Shown in pieces: positions 8,513-16,893 of a DNA stretch of 64,000 bases. Position 1 is the first letter of the stretch; the number at the start of each line of letters is the position of its first letter. The notes under the pieces are model-generated. The model was not told the DNA's origin, did not search any database, and saw only the letters and a program-made list of their open reading frames with translations. The position numbers were made by a program, and so were the translations under genes. Location: NCBI GenBank assembly GCA_012727435.1, contig JAAYHB010000021.1, positions 62,001-126,000 of the forward strand, written 5' to 3'. The stretch is from Clostridiales bacterium. GTDB lineage: Bacteria > Bacillota > Clostridia > Oscillospirales > CAG-272.

Positions 8513-9379
8513 ATGAGACGCTTTGTCACGAAGAAAGTATTCAGAATGATTGCAGTTTCTCTGACGATTATGGTATGTTTGGTCTCGGTATCGGTATTGG
8601 CGGCAAATACATACCGCAAGAATGCAGTAGAAGGCGATAATGACGCCTCCGGCGGACAGGTTGAAGCGGTCGCGGAAATCAAGACCGAAATAATCGGCCA
8701 GAACTGCGACCCGGCCACGGCCGAGGCGGCCGCAAAAGAGGCTGCCGCGGCAGCAGAAAAAGCAGTCGCGGAGGTGGCTAAAATAGCCGAGTCCGGGTGC
8801 GGAACCCCCGGGACAAAGCCGGCCGAAAAACCTGACGCGACCACGCCGGCAGAAACTACAAAGCCGACCGAAAAACCGGCTGCAACTACACCGTCAGAGA
8901 CCACAAAGCCTGCCGAAACGACCCAGAAGCCGGCTGAAACCACGCCGGCAGAAACCACAAAACCGGCTGAGTCCACACAGGCTCCGTCAACCGGTGCCTA
9001 CACTGTCTCGGCCGAGGAGCGCGAGGTTGTGAGACTTGTCAACGAAATCCGGCGCTCCAACGGGCTCTCCGAGCTGACCCTCAACGAGGAGCTCTCGAGA
9101 GTCGCAAGAATCAAGTCGGAGGATATGGCGAAAAACAGCTACTTCTCGCACAACAGCCCGACATACGGCTCACCCTTCGACATGATGAAGAAGTTCGGTA
9201 TCAGCTACCGTACCGCCGGCGAGAATATCGCCAAAGGCCAGCGTAGCGCCCAGGCCGTGGTTGACGCCTGGATGAACTCCGAAGGTCACAGGGCAAATAT
9301 CCTGAATCCTTCGTTTACCCAGATAGGCGTCGGCTTTACCTCAAACGGTTACATCTGGACACAGATGTTTATCGGTTGA
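8513..9379 (+). CDS. Secreted CAP-domain (SCP/PR1, YkwD-like) protein
   Basis: 288 residues. The N-terminus has a signal sequence (basic MRRFVTKKV, then a hydrophobic stretch ending VSVLAA). Residues about 60-100 are Ala/Glu-rich, and about 105-165 are a low-complexity wall-spanning linker with repeated TTKP, EKPAATTP and AETT units. The C-terminal CAP domain includes VRLVNEIRRSNGL, SHNSPTYGSPFDMMKKFG, AGENIAKG and VDAWMNSEGHRANILNPSFTQIGVGF, with the family His/Glu residues. Related clostridial proteins (YkwD, SafA-associated types) are exported; the biochemical role is unclear. The start at 8513 is fixed by AAAGGAG; an upstream in-frame ATG (8429) lies before the promoter. Single gene between two terminators. 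Confidence 0.9.
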   Translation: MRRFVTKKVFRMIAVSLTIMVCLVSVSVLAANTYRKNAVEGDNDASGGQVEAVAEIKTEIIGQNCDPATAEAAAKEAAAAAEKAVAEVAKIAESGCGTPGTKPAEKPDATTPAETTKPTEKPAATTPSETTKPAETTQKPAETTPAETTKPAESTQAPSTGAYTVSAEEREVVRLVNEIRRSNGLSELTLNEELSRVARIKSEDMAKNSYFSHNSPTYGSPFDMMKKFGISYRTAGENIAKGQRSAQAVVDAWMNSEGHRANILNPSFTQIGVGFTSNGYIWTQMFIG

Positions 9380-9452
9380 TAATCTTATCCGATAGTTGAG
9401 ACAAAAACATACTTTTAGTGATAAATTTTTCTGAATAGTTCACCCTGAAGGG

Positions 9453-9486
9453 GCAAAAGCGGCGGGCTTCGGCCCGCCGCTTTTGC
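9453..9486 (+). terminator. Rho-independent terminator with TTCG loop
   Basis: A 15-bp perfect stem, GCAAAAGCGGCGGGC with its complement, closed by a TTCG tetraloop, with T residues in the descending arm. It lies 73 bp after the CAP-domain gene. Confidence 0.88.
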
Positions 9487-9498
9487 ATGTGTTTGTGA

Positions 9499-9540
9499 GG
9501 GGGCTCCGCCCCCGGACCCGGCCCCGCATCCCGCGCCCTG
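9499..9540 (+). repeat. Partial composite repeat (GC module and linker)
   Basis: GGGGGC-TCC-GCCCCC (9499-9513) followed by a C-rich linker. The A/T stem and tail seen in other copies are absent. The rest of the 9380-9717 gap shows no gene. Confidence 0.6.
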
Positions 9541-9717
9541 CTGCCATAAAACACACCAAATATTTGTTGGTTATCAGAAATCAGATATTAGTGTGATGAT
9601 TCCGCTCTTATATGCCTGTCCCCGCTCTTTGTTAGAATTATATCGTAAAAAACGGCGGGAATTCAATATCTGTCGTATAAGCGTAACGGCACGAATGCCA
9701 AAACGCTCGAAATACAG

Positions 9718-9746
9718 TTGACAAATGTGTTTGACAACAGTACAAT
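9718..9746 (+). promoter_or_regulatory. Sigma-A promoter of the second solute-binding gene
   Basis: TTGACA (9718-9723), 17-bp spacer, TACAAT (9741-9746). A second TTGACA (9731) lies inside the spacer. The leader is about 50 nt. Confidence 0.75.
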
Positions 9747-9802
9747 ACAATTAAAACAGTAGGGTCAGGCAGTGGCCCGAACATTAACCGGAGGATAACA
9801 AC

Positions 9803-11248
9803 ATGCCAACGAAGAGAATGCTTGCAGCTTTAGTTGTACTTTTCATGCTATTTGCCCTTGTTTCCTGCACGAAGGGCGAAAATGACGCAGAGACGACAAC
9901 CAATAACCCCCAAGGCAGTGAAGTCACGACTCCCGGAGAGACCGAAAACCCGTATAAGCTGAACATCCCGGATGTCAGATATGACGGATATGTCCTCAAT
10001 ATCGCAAACGACGCACTGAACAGCTCTAAATATGTGTATAACAGTATGATGTCAGACGGAATTTCGGGGGATGTCATTAAAGATGCTATCTATACGCGCA
10101 ATCTGCAGCTGAGTGAGCTGCTCGGTGTCACAATCACCGAGAGCCCGGTAAATACCAGCACAGTAAGGAACCTGATTCAAGCCGGCGAACAGGAGTACGA
10201 CCTTATCACCGTGAATCTTGACAACATTCCGATGATTATCGGCTTCGCCCTTGATTTCAACCAGATTGAGACGGTAGATCTTGACATGCCCTGGTGGGAC
10301 CAGAATGCAAAGCGCGATCTCTCAATAGGCGGCAAGCTATTCTATACATACAGCGATGCGGTCATATTCGGGCTTGACAACACCCGCGCGGTTTACTTCA
10401 ATCAGGATATGTATAACGAGCTTATGCTCGAGGATGCATATACCCTGGTTGAAGAAGGCCGGTGGACCATGGATAAAATGATAGAATATTCACAGCAGGC
10501 CCTTCGCGACGACGGCGACGGTGTCTGGACTGCCAAGGATACCTACGGATTTGTGGTGCGGGCCGTTACACTCTGCGAAGCGCTCCTGATATCTGCCGAA
10601 ATCTTCCCCGAACAGGTGGGGAATGACGGGATGCCCTACCTCTATTGCTATGACAATCAGGACAGGTTTATCAATGTATTTCTTGATTTGATGAAGAAAT
10701 TCGACACAGACGCTGTGGATTACCGTAGCGACGCTGAGAGTGCCGCCGCTTTCCAAGACGGCCTTTGCCTGTATTATATGGGAGTTTTGAAGCAGGGCGC
10801 TTCTCTCTTCCGCGGCTCAGACTTAAAATACGGAATTCTCCCCAAGCCGAAATATACCGAGGACCAGGACAGATACTACTGTGTTTCGCCAAACGGCCAT
10901 GCTCTGCTGATACCCTATACGAACACAGACCCGGAGCGCACCGGTGTGGTGCTTGAAGCCATGTCATACTATTCAAGCAATTATTATTCCGACTCTGCGC
11001 TCATGCCCTCGTATTTTACCATCACACAGCAGGGGAAGACGGCAATAGACCCGGGCTCCTACAGAAGCCTGCAGATTATTCATGACAGTCTGGCGTATGA
11101 GCTCAAATATTCGGGAACTCAACTGATACTCGCCCTCTCGGGCCGTTTTGAGGCCGGGAAAACCGATGTGGCCTCTCTGCTCAAAACCCTGGAAAAGATT
11201 GCAATGAACTCGTTTGATAATTTCCTTGCCAGTATTAATATGAAATAA
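9803..11248 (+). CDS. Extracellular solute-binding lipoprotein, paralogue of 6807-8303
   Basis: The 481-residue protein has a lipoprotein signal with the lipobox LVSC (Cys near residue 22), followed by a Thr/Asn/Glu-rich tether. It shares a series of landmarks in the same order with the lipoprotein at 6807: GDVIKDAIYTRN, YDLITVN, EGRWTMDKMIEYS, a DDGDGVWTAKDTYGF loop, and KYGILPKPKYTEDQDRYY. Overall similarity is low, so the two probably bind different ligands. No transporter subunit is adjacent and the gene has its own promoter and terminator. GGAGG lies 10 bases before ATG. Confidence 0.83.
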   Translation: MPTKRMLAALVVLFMLFALVSCTKGENDAETTTNNPQGSEVTTPGETENPYKLNIPDVRYDGYVLNIANDALNSSKYVYNSMMSDGISGDVIKDAIYTRNLQLSELLGVTITESPVNTSTVRNLIQAGEQEYDLITVNLDNIPMIIGFALDFNQIETVDLDMPWWDQNAKRDLSIGGKLFYTYSDAVIFGLDNTRAVYFNQDMYNELMLEDAYTLVEEGRWTMDKMIEYSQQALRDDGDGVWTAKDTYGFVVRAVTLCEALLISAEIFPEQVGNDGMPYLYCYDNQDRFINVFLDLMKKFDTDAVDYRSDAESAAAFQDGLCLYYMGVLKQGASLFRGSDLKYGILPKPKYTEDQDRYYCVSPNGHALLIPYTNTDPERTGVVLEAMSYYSSNYYSDSALMPSYFTITQQGKTAIDPGSYRSLQIIHDSLAYELKYSGTQLILALSGRFEAGKTDVASLLKTLEKIAMNSFDNFLASINMK

Positions 11249-11265
11249 TGGAAAAACCCGTCCTA

Positions 11266-11293
11266 AGCCCCGCAAACGCCGTTTTGCGGGGCT
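11266..11293 (+). terminator. Probable terminator hairpin
   Basis: The 11-bp stem AGCCCCGCAAA/TTTGCGGGGCT with a 6-base loop lies 17 bp after the lipoprotein gene. There is no T tract, so termination may be weak or factor-assisted. Confidence 0.55.
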
Positions 11294-11320
11294 ATAATCT
11301 GTCAGGTTTTCACGGTTTCC

Positions 11321-11389
11321 GCCCCGCACCCCGCTCAAGGAACTTTTTTAAAAAAAAGTTCCTTGAGAATCCTAATAAAACTTTCAAAC
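11321..11389 (+). repeat. Composite repeat, GC module degenerate
   Basis: The linker GCCCCGCACCCCG leads into the stem CTCAAGGAACTTTTTT and its complement (11334-11367), then the tail GAATCCTAATAAAACTTTC. The GC hairpin is reduced to its right half. It lies between converging genes. Confidence 0.65.
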
Positions 11390-11446
11390 AATACCGCGAA
11401 TATTGTAGTGCATGTTAAGCATCATTTGTCCTGCTGCCAAGTTTTT

Positions 11447-12310
11447 TTATTCTTCAGCAGGCTTTTTGGATTTGCGCGGGGCTGTTTTTTCTTTTTTGTA
11501 CTTGCTTATCATCTCGCGCAGGGCAGCGAGCGCCGCGTCAAGCCCGCCGACCTCATCAATTATACCGTATTTGACGGCCTCATGCCCGTCGATAATCGAG
11601 CCGACATCCGTGGCGATCTCATCGGGCTTCATCATAAGCTCATATATCTTCTCCTGGGTCGCCGAAGAATGGTCGCATATGAATTTTACAATGCGCTTTT
11701 GCATCTCGGAAAAGTGCCGGAAAGTCTGAGGCACGCCGATGACCAGCCCGTTGATCCGCACGGGGTGTATGGTCATGGTGGCGCTCGGCACGATAAAAGA
11801 CTTTTTCGCCGCGACCGCCAGCGGCACCCCGATCGAGTGCCCGCCGCCAAGCACGATTGAGACGGTGGGTTTTGTCATCGAGGCAATCATCTCGGCAATT
11901 GCAAGCCCGGCCTCGACGTCCCCGCCCATTGTGTTGAGCACCACGAGCAGGCCGTCAACCTCCTCGCTCTCCTCAATCGAGACCAAAAGCGGGATTATAT
12001 GCTCGTATTTTGTCGCCTTCTGGTTGTTACCGAGCAGGTAATGCCCCTCAATCTGCCCGATTATCGAGAGGCAGTGGATTGCCTCGCGCGAGTTTTTGGC
12101 AACCACGCTGCCGCTTTTTTCTATGTTGTTTATCTTCGCGCCGGCCTCCTCGTTTTTCTGTTCGTCGTCCTGATTGTCCTCGTTGTCCCTATCGCCCTCG
12201 GTCGTGCCGGCATTACCGGACTTGATTATATCGTTTTCTTTCTGTTGGTCTTGTGTGCGGTAATCCTTGCGGCCATCACCGCCAGCGGTTTTATTCTTGG
12301 TTTCAGACAT
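11447..12310 (-). CDS. tepA: ClpP-family serine protease, TepA-like
   Basis: 287 residues. The first ~95 residues are a charged, low-complexity Asp/Glu/Asn/Lys region (longer than in Bacillus TepA). The rest is a ClpP-fold domain: DGLLVVLNTMGGDVEAGLAIAEMI, the nucleophile Ser in VLGGGHSIGVPLA (about residue 175), and the catalytic His in SATMTIHPVRI (about 198). TepA-type proteins are Firmicutes-specific intracellular homologues of ClpP linked to protein translocation and, in some sporulators, spore protein turnover; substrates are not known. GGGAG lies 8 bases before ATG. The gene is divergent from pduL and convergent with the lipoprotein gene. Confidence 0.85.
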   Translation of the reverse strand: MSETKNKTAGGDGRKDYRTQDQQKENDIIKSGNAGTTEGDRDNEDNQDDEQKNEEAGAKINNIEKSGSVVAKNSREAIHCLSIIGQIEGHYLLGNNQKATKYEHIIPLLVSIEESEEVDGLLVVLNTMGGDVEAGLAIAEMIASMTKPTVSIVLGGGHSIGVPLAVAAKKSFIVPSATMTIHPVRINGLVIGVPQTFRHFSEMQKRIVKFICDHSSATQEKIYELMMKPDEIATDVGSIIDGHEAVKYGIIDEVGGLDAALAALREMISKYKKEKTAPRKSKKPAEE

Positions 12311-12393
12311 ATAAAATCTCCCGATATTGCTTTGGTTTTTATTATAGCCAAAAAAAGCGGCGGATATGTTGCGCTAATTATATAAAATCGGGA

Positions 12394-12422
12394 TTTACAA
12401 GCAGCGACCCTTATGGTATAAT
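12394..12422 (+). promoter_or_regulatory. Sigma-A promoter of pduL and downstream genes
   Basis: TTTACA (12394-12399), 17-bp spacer, TATAAT (12417-12422) with a TGG extension. The leader is about 75 nt. Confidence 0.75.
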
Positions 12423-12503
12423 ACGTCTGGTGGATTGTTAAATATTTCGCAGTCGCCGATTTGCGCCAAAACCCCCCGTGATTATCAATAAAGAGGTAGA
12501 ATA

Positions 12504-13073
12504 ATGCAAAACAAAATTCTGGTTGAAACTTCCGCAAGGCATCTTCATGTGACCCAAAGCACGCTTGAGGCGCTGTTCGGGAAGGGTGCCGAGCTGCACA
12601 AGAAAAAGGACTTGAGCCAACCCGGCGAGTTTGCCAGCGAGGAAAAGGTAACCCTCATCGGCCTGCGGGGGCAGCTCACCGCGACAATTCTCGGCCCCTG
12701 CCGCAAGGCCGATCAGGTCGAGCTTTCGCTCACCGACGCGCGCACCCTCGGGCTGACCATCCCGGTGCGCGAGAGCGGCAATGTTGCCGGCACGCCGGGG
12801 CTGAAGCTGGTCGGTCCGGCCGGCGAGGTTGACCTGAAAGAAGGCGTCATCGCCGCCAAAAGGCATATCCACATGACTCCAGAGGACGCCGCCGCGTTCG
12901 GAGTTGAAAACGGGCAGGAAGTAGGACTCAAACTTAACACCGAGCGGCCGCTGGTCTTCTATGGCGTGGTGGTGCGCGTCAGCCCCAAATACAGGCTTGC
13001 GGCACATATTGACACCGACGAGTCGAATGCCGCCGCTGCCGCCGGGGTTGTTTACGGTGAACTGGTTAAGTAA
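12504..13073 (+). CDS. pduL: Phosphate propanoyltransferase (PduL phosphotransacylase)
   Basis: PduL interconverts acyl-CoA and acyl-phosphate using two metal ions. The 189-residue protein is the core enzyme with no encapsulation peptide. The two metal-ligand clusters are visible: SARHLHVT near the N-terminus and KRHIHMTPEDAAAFG about residue 117, plus VRVSPKYRLAAHIDTDESNAA near the end. No microcompartment shell genes are present, so it probably acts as a general acetyl-phosphate-forming enzyme for ATP gain, as in many fermenting Firmicutes that lack Pta. AAAGAGG precedes the ATG by 6-7 bases. Confidence 0.92.
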   Translation: MQNKILVETSARHLHVTQSTLEALFGKGAELHKKKDLSQPGEFASEEKVTLIGLRGQLTATILGPCRKADQVELSLTDARTLGLTIPVRESGNVAGTPGLKLVGPAGEVDLKEGVIAAKRHIHMTPEDAAAFGVENGQEVGLKLNTERPLVFYGVVVRVSPKYRLAAHIDTDESNAAAAAGVVYGELVK

Positions 13074-13098
13074 ATCTATTTAAAGGAGTATATATTAT

Positions 13099-13791
13099 AT
13101 GACTTTCTCCAAGGAAGTGGAAAAAATGTGCGTTGTGGCCCAGGGGCCCAACCACGGGCCTTCCCCAATCCCAGAGGAAGGGAAATGGGTAAAGGCCAAA
13201 GAAATAACCGATATTTCGGGCTACACCCACGGCGTGGGCTGGTGTGCCCCGCAGCAGGGTGCCTGCAAGCTGTCGCTCAACATCAAGAACGGGATAATCG
13301 AGGAAGCGCTGGTTGAGACGATAGGCTGCTCGGGTATGACCCACTCTGCGGCCATGGCGGCCGAGATACTCCCCGGCAAGACCGTTCTTGAGGCGCTTAA
13401 CACCGACTTGGTCTGCGACGCCATCAACACCGCGATGCGTGAGCTTTTCCTCCAGATTGCATACGGCCGCTCGCAGTCTGCCTTCTCGGAGGACGGGCTT
13501 GTGATCGGAGCCGGCATGGAGGACCTCGGCAAAGGCCAGCGCTCGATGGTAGGCACCATGTACGGCACACGAGAGAAGGGCGTGAGATACCTTGAGATGA
13601 CCGAGGGCTACTGCACCAGAATGGCGCTCGACGAAAACAATGAGGTTATAGGCTATGAGTATGTCTCTCTCGGCAAGATGACCGACCTGATCAAGAAGGG
13701 CCTCTCGCCGAACGAGGCTTACGAGAAATCAAAGGGTACATACGGAAGGTTCAACGAAGGGGTTAAGTTCATTGACCCCCGGCTGGAGTAA
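13099..13791 (+). CDS. NifU/IscU-like iron-sulfur scaffold-related protein
   Basis: 230 residues. The region VGWCAPQQGACKLSLNIKNGIIEEALVETIGCSGMTHSAAMAAEILPGKTVLEAL resembles the NifU/IscU N-terminal scaffold fold, with cysteines in WCAP, GACK and GCSGM and another in EGYCTRM that could bind a cluster. The remainder (GKMTDLIKKGLSPNEAYEKSKGTYGRF) is not standard IscU. It sits 17 bp before the GGGtGRT-protein gene; I recall these two as a recurrent adjacent pair in gut Clostridia, annotated but uncharacterised. AAAGGAG precedes the start at 13099. Cluster binding is an inference from cysteine placement. Confidence 0.7.
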   Translation: MTFSKEVEKMCVVAQGPNHGPSPIPEEGKWVKAKEITDISGYTHGVGWCAPQQGACKLSLNIKNGIIEEALVETIGCSGMTHSAAMAAEILPGKTVLEALNTDLVCDAINTAMRELFLQIAYGRSQSAFSEDGLVIGAGMEDLGKGQRSMVGTMYGTREKGVRYLEMTEGYCTRMALDENNEVIGYEYVSLGKMTDLIKKGLSPNEAYEKSKGTYGRFNEGVKFIDPRLE

Positions 13792-13808
13792 TAAGGAGGA
13801 ATACTGCT

Positions 13809-14819
13809 GTGGCTAAATTTGAAGGATATGAAAGACGCGAGGCCAAGATCCTCGATGTGCTGAAAAAATACGGTATTTCCTCCATCGACGAATGCCGCGA
13901 CATCACGCTCGGCATGGGTGTCGACTGCGAGAAGATAGTCCGCGGGACCCAGCCGATATGCTTTGAGAACGCCGTCTGGGCATATACCGTAGGCGCGGCG
14001 ATTGCCATCAAGGAAGGCGCTAAAAAAGCCGCAGACGCGGCCGCGAATATCGGCATAGGGCTTCAGGCCTTCTGCATTCCCGGCTCCGTCGCCGAGAACC
14101 GGAAGGTGGGGCTCGGGCACGGCAATCTGGCCAAGATGCTGCTCTCTGAGTCCACCGAATGCTTCTGCTTTTTAGCCGGCCATGAGTCGTTTGCGGCTGC
14201 CGAGGGCGCTATTTCAATTGCGCTCAACGCCAACAAGGTGCGCACAAAACCCCTGCGCGTGATACTCAACGGGCTGGGCAAAGACGCGGCCTATATTATC
14301 TCGCGCATAAACGGCTTTACATATGTCAAGATCGAGTTTGACAACAACACAGAAACCCTGAAGGTAGTCGGCGAGATTCCCTTCTCCAAGGGACCGAGAA
14401 GCGCGGTCAGGTGCTACGGAGCCGATAACGTTCCCGAGGGCGTTGAGATTATGAAGCTTGAGAAGGTCGGCGTCTCGATAACCGGCAACTCGACCAACCC
14501 GACGAGATTCCAGCACCCGGTCGCCGGTACATACAAGAAATGGTGTGTCGAGAACGGTTTCGAGTATTTCTCGGTCGCCTCGGGCGGCGGCACCGGCCGC
14601 ACCCTGCACCCCGACAACATGGCGGCCGGCCCGTCCTCATACGGCATGACCGACACGATGGGCAGGATGCACTCGGACGCGCAGTTTGCCGGCTCCTCTT
14701 CGGTCCCCGCGCATGTCGAGATGATGGGGCTCATCGGCATGGGCAACAACCCCATGGTCGGAGCCACCGTCGCGGTCGCCGTGGCGATTGAGGAAGCGTT
14801 TAAAAGAAATAAACAGTAA
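13809..14819 (+). CDS. GGGtGRT protein (function unknown)
   Basis: 336 residues, with the name-giving motif in VASGGGTGRTLHPDN (about residues 258-272). Other conserved-looking parts are GMGVDCEKIVRGTQPICFENAVWAYTVG near the N-terminus, FCIPGSVAENRKVGLGHGN, and MGLIGMGNNPMVGATVAVAVAIEEAF at the C-terminus. No enzyme family is recognised. The glycine-rich loop suggests phosphate or cofactor binding, but that is speculation. The gene follows the NifU-like gene closely (AAGGAGG before GTG at 13809), and the two very likely work together. A hairpin 8 bp after the stop ends the unit. Confidence 0.7.
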   Translation: MAKFEGYERREAKILDVLKKYGISSIDECRDITLGMGVDCEKIVRGTQPICFENAVWAYTVGAAIAIKEGAKKAADAAANIGIGLQAFCIPGSVAENRKVGLGHGNLAKMLLSESTECFCFLAGHESFAAAEGAISIALNANKVRTKPLRVILNGLGKDAAYIISRINGFTYVKIEFDNNTETLKVVGEIPFSKGPRSAVRCYGADNVPEGVEIMKLEKVGVSITGNSTNPTRFQHPVAGTYKKWCVENGFEYFSVASGGGTGRTLHPDNMAAGPSSYGMTDTMGRMHSDAQFAGSSSVPAHVEMMGLIGMGNNPMVGATVAVAVAIEEAFKRNKQ

Positions 14820-14826
14820 TACCAAA

Positions 14827-14855
14827 CGGGCATCCGTCTGATTGGCGGATGCCCG
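14827..14855 (+). terminator. Terminator-like hairpin after the GGGtGRT gene
   Basis: A 10-bp perfect stem CGGGCATCCG/CGGATGCCCG with a 9-base loop. It is followed by ATGTTTAATATTCTT rather than a clean T run. Confidence 0.6.
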
Positions 14856-14871
14856 ATGTTTAATATTCTTG

Positions 14872-14926
14872 GGTTCTATACCAAGTGACGGGTTACCCCA
14901 ACATTTGGTATAGAGCGTATAGAACC
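14872..14926. repeat. Nested inverted repeats in an intergenic gap
   Basis: GGTTCTATAC (14872-14881) pairs with GTATAGAACC (14917-14926). The overlapping TCTATACCAA (14875-14884) pairs with TTGGTATAGA (14905-14914). Two mutually exclusive 10-bp stems share one left arm. No function is assigned. Confidence 0.5.
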
Positions 14927-14947
14927 GGACTTTTATAATTGTACTAT

Positions 14948-14978
14948 GCCCGCCGCCCGGATACTCCGGGCGGCGGGC
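14948..14978. terminator. GC-rich hairpin at the 3' side of the surface-protein gene
   Basis: A 13-bp perfect stem GCCCGCCGCCCGG with its complement and ATACT as loop, 42 bp beyond the stop of the minus-strand surface-protein gene. No T run on either side. Confidence 0.5.
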
Positions 14979-15020
14979 TTCAGCAGGATAATTCTGGTTA
15001 TTTAGGTCAAACGTTTATTA

Positions 15021-16637
15021 TTAATGCTTCTTGCCGAGGACAACCGCACAGCCGAGTATTGCGAAAATCGCAACCCCGCCGATAACCGCGGATTTGCAGC
15101 CCTTCTTCCCCTCTTCACCGCCGGCGCTGGTGGTGGTTGTGGTATCTTCACCACTGGCGGCAGTGGTGGTCTCGTCACCCTTCGGAGCCGTTGTGGTTTC
15201 GTCTTTCTTTGTAGTCTCGGTTTCTTTAGGCTTTTCTGTGGTAGTCTCCTCCTCGGTCACCTTATCAAGCGGTGGCTCGGCAGCCAGGCGCTGTTCGCGC
15301 AGGGCAAGGTCAATTGTAGGATAGGGATCGGTGCCGATAGTCTGCTTGAATACCGGCTTGTCGGCCGCGGCATTGAGCTTGTTGAGTATGGCTCCGCTGC
15401 TCAGTTCTTCAAGCGTGCAGCGGGTTACCTTGCCCTCACTTATAGCGGTTTCGATCTTGATGCGCTGATCAGCATTTGCGTCACTGGTTGCATAGGAATA
15501 CCATTCGGTGGTATTGTTGTCGAACATGTAGTTGTCTGTAAGTGTCATGCCGGGTGTCTTGGCACTCGAGCATCCCATGATGACGCGGTAGGGTTCCTGA
15601 TAACCCGGAAGCGGGATAATCTCACCGACAGCCAAGCATCCGATAATCTTGTTGTGAACCGAGTTGGAGTAGCCAATAAAGAGTGACCCGAATGAAGCAC
15701 CGGCTCTTCCGACCATAATGTTGCCGATTGACACGCTGTGCCTGATCTCAATGTAATGAGTGGTATAGGCTCCGCCGGCATAACAGTAGCCGACAAACCC
15801 GCCCACACGGTAACCGCCGGTAATATCAGCGGTGTTCACGCAGTAGGTAAGGGTATAGGGTATATAAATGTCATTACCCGAAACGCCGATATTGCCTGCA
15901 ATTCCGCCGGCGTCATAACCGCTCTTTATTTCGCCTGCGTTCGTGCAGTCAGCGATGTCACACGTGACGAACATAGCCTGATAAACAGCCCGACCAAGAA
16001 TGCCGCCTACATGGCTGCGGTCGCCGACACCGGTAATAATGCCGTAGTTTTCACAATACTTTGCCTCCACACCGCCGACACGGCCCGCAATGCCGCCGAC
16101 ATAGGTCGCATAATGGGCGGAGGATTCCATTACCGCAGTCTCAACCGTGATGTTGCCGTAGTTGATGCATTTTCTGAAATAGCTCATGCTGAGACTATCC
16201 GAGTCGGCAAGAATTCCACCCGCGGCAATGCCCGAGGTGGTATCGGCACCCATCCCCGTAACCGTGATATCCACCTTGTTGACCACGTTTTCGGCCATCA
16301 TGCCGTCGGTTGTGTGGACCGCAAAGGCGGCAAGGTTTTCATCGCCTTTAATCTCTGTGCCGTCAATGGTCAGGTTTCTGACTAACCCGTTGAACTCGGC
16401 AAACAGCGGAACAGCGGCAGTGACCGTGTGCCCGTTGCCGTCAAAGGTTCCCTTGAAATCTTTCTCGTATGTAGTGGTGATGGCGAGGTCGGCATTCAGA
16501 TAATAGCTACCCTCGGGGTCCATTGCAAGAAAGTCCTGGAGCGAATTGATGGGAGTGCCTTCGGCAGCCGTTGCAGAAACACAAAGCAGCGAAATAATCA
16601 TAGCTACAAAAATCAGGACAGATAATGCTCTTTGCAT
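15021..16637 (-). CDS. Exported surface protein with Thr-rich stalk and C-terminal membrane anchor
   Basis: 538 residues: a signal peptide (MQRALSVLIFVAMIISLLCV then SATAAEG); a large domain with repeated GG-rich beta segments (VRNLTIDGTEIKG, GGIAGRVGGVEAKYCENYGIITGVGDRSHVGGILGRA, AGGIAGNIGVSG, VGGFVGYCYAGG) resembling GLUG-type beta-helix repeats; a Thr/Glu/Lys stalk (about 460-510) with TTTTTTS-like runs; and a hydrophobic anchor followed by GKKH. There is no LPXTG sortase motif, so it is held by the membrane segment. GLUG-type proteins are often adhesins, but the ligand is unknown. AAGGAGG precedes the ATG, and a perfect consensus promoter lies 100 bp upstream. Confidence 0.8.
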   Translation of the reverse strand: MQRALSVLIFVAMIISLLCVSATAAEGTPINSLQDFLAMDPEGSYYLNADLAITTTYEKDFKGTFDGNGHTVTAAVPLFAEFNGLVRNLTIDGTEIKGDENLAAFAVHTTDGMMAENVVNKVDITVTGMGADTTSGIAAGGILADSDSLSMSYFRKCINYGNITVETAVMESSAHYATYVGGIAGRVGGVEAKYCENYGIITGVGDRSHVGGILGRAVYQAMFVTCDIADCTNAGEIKSGYDAGGIAGNIGVSGNDIYIPYTLTYCVNTADITGGYRVGGFVGYCYAGGAYTTHYIEIRHSVSIGNIMVGRAGASFGSLFIGYSNSVHNKIIGCLAVGEIIPLPGYQEPYRVIMGCSSAKTPGMTLTDNYMFDNNTTEWYSYATSDANADQRIKIETAISEGKVTRCTLEELSSGAILNKLNAAADKPVFKQTIGTDPYPTIDLALREQRLAAEPPLDKVTEEETTTEKPKETETTKKDETTTAPKGDETTTAASGEDTTTTTSAGGEEGKKGCKSAVIGGVAIFAILGCAVVLGKKH

Positions 16638-16736
16638 GGGTTTTCCTCCTTCAAAATGTTATTAAATTAATAATTTTTGGTGTACCCTTCGGAGCACAAA
16701 CAGTCCGGGTGCCGATGATAATATATGCTAATCTTA

Positions 16737-16765
16737 ATTATAACTGTATGTTTTGCGTTTGTCAA
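16737..16765 (-). promoter_or_regulatory. Perfect sigma-A promoter of the surface-protein gene
   Basis: On the minus strand, TTGACA (16760-16765), 17-bp spacer, TATAAT (16737-16742). Both hexamers are exact consensus. The untranslated leader is about 90 nt. Confidence 0.85.
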
Positions 16766-16893
16766 GAATTTTATGTATTATCGTATAAATTGTATATAAA
16801 TTCGCTCTTTTTTCAGATATAAATATATAAAAAGCCCAGCCGCCCCGGCAATCTTTCCGGCGCGGCCGGCCATTTTATAAACCTCCGTTCTGC

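Noticed and set aside
12501..13073. Bacterial microcompartment locus suggested by pduL
   Set aside because: No shell protein or signature enzyme genes are nearby, and the protein lacks an N-terminal encapsulation extension.
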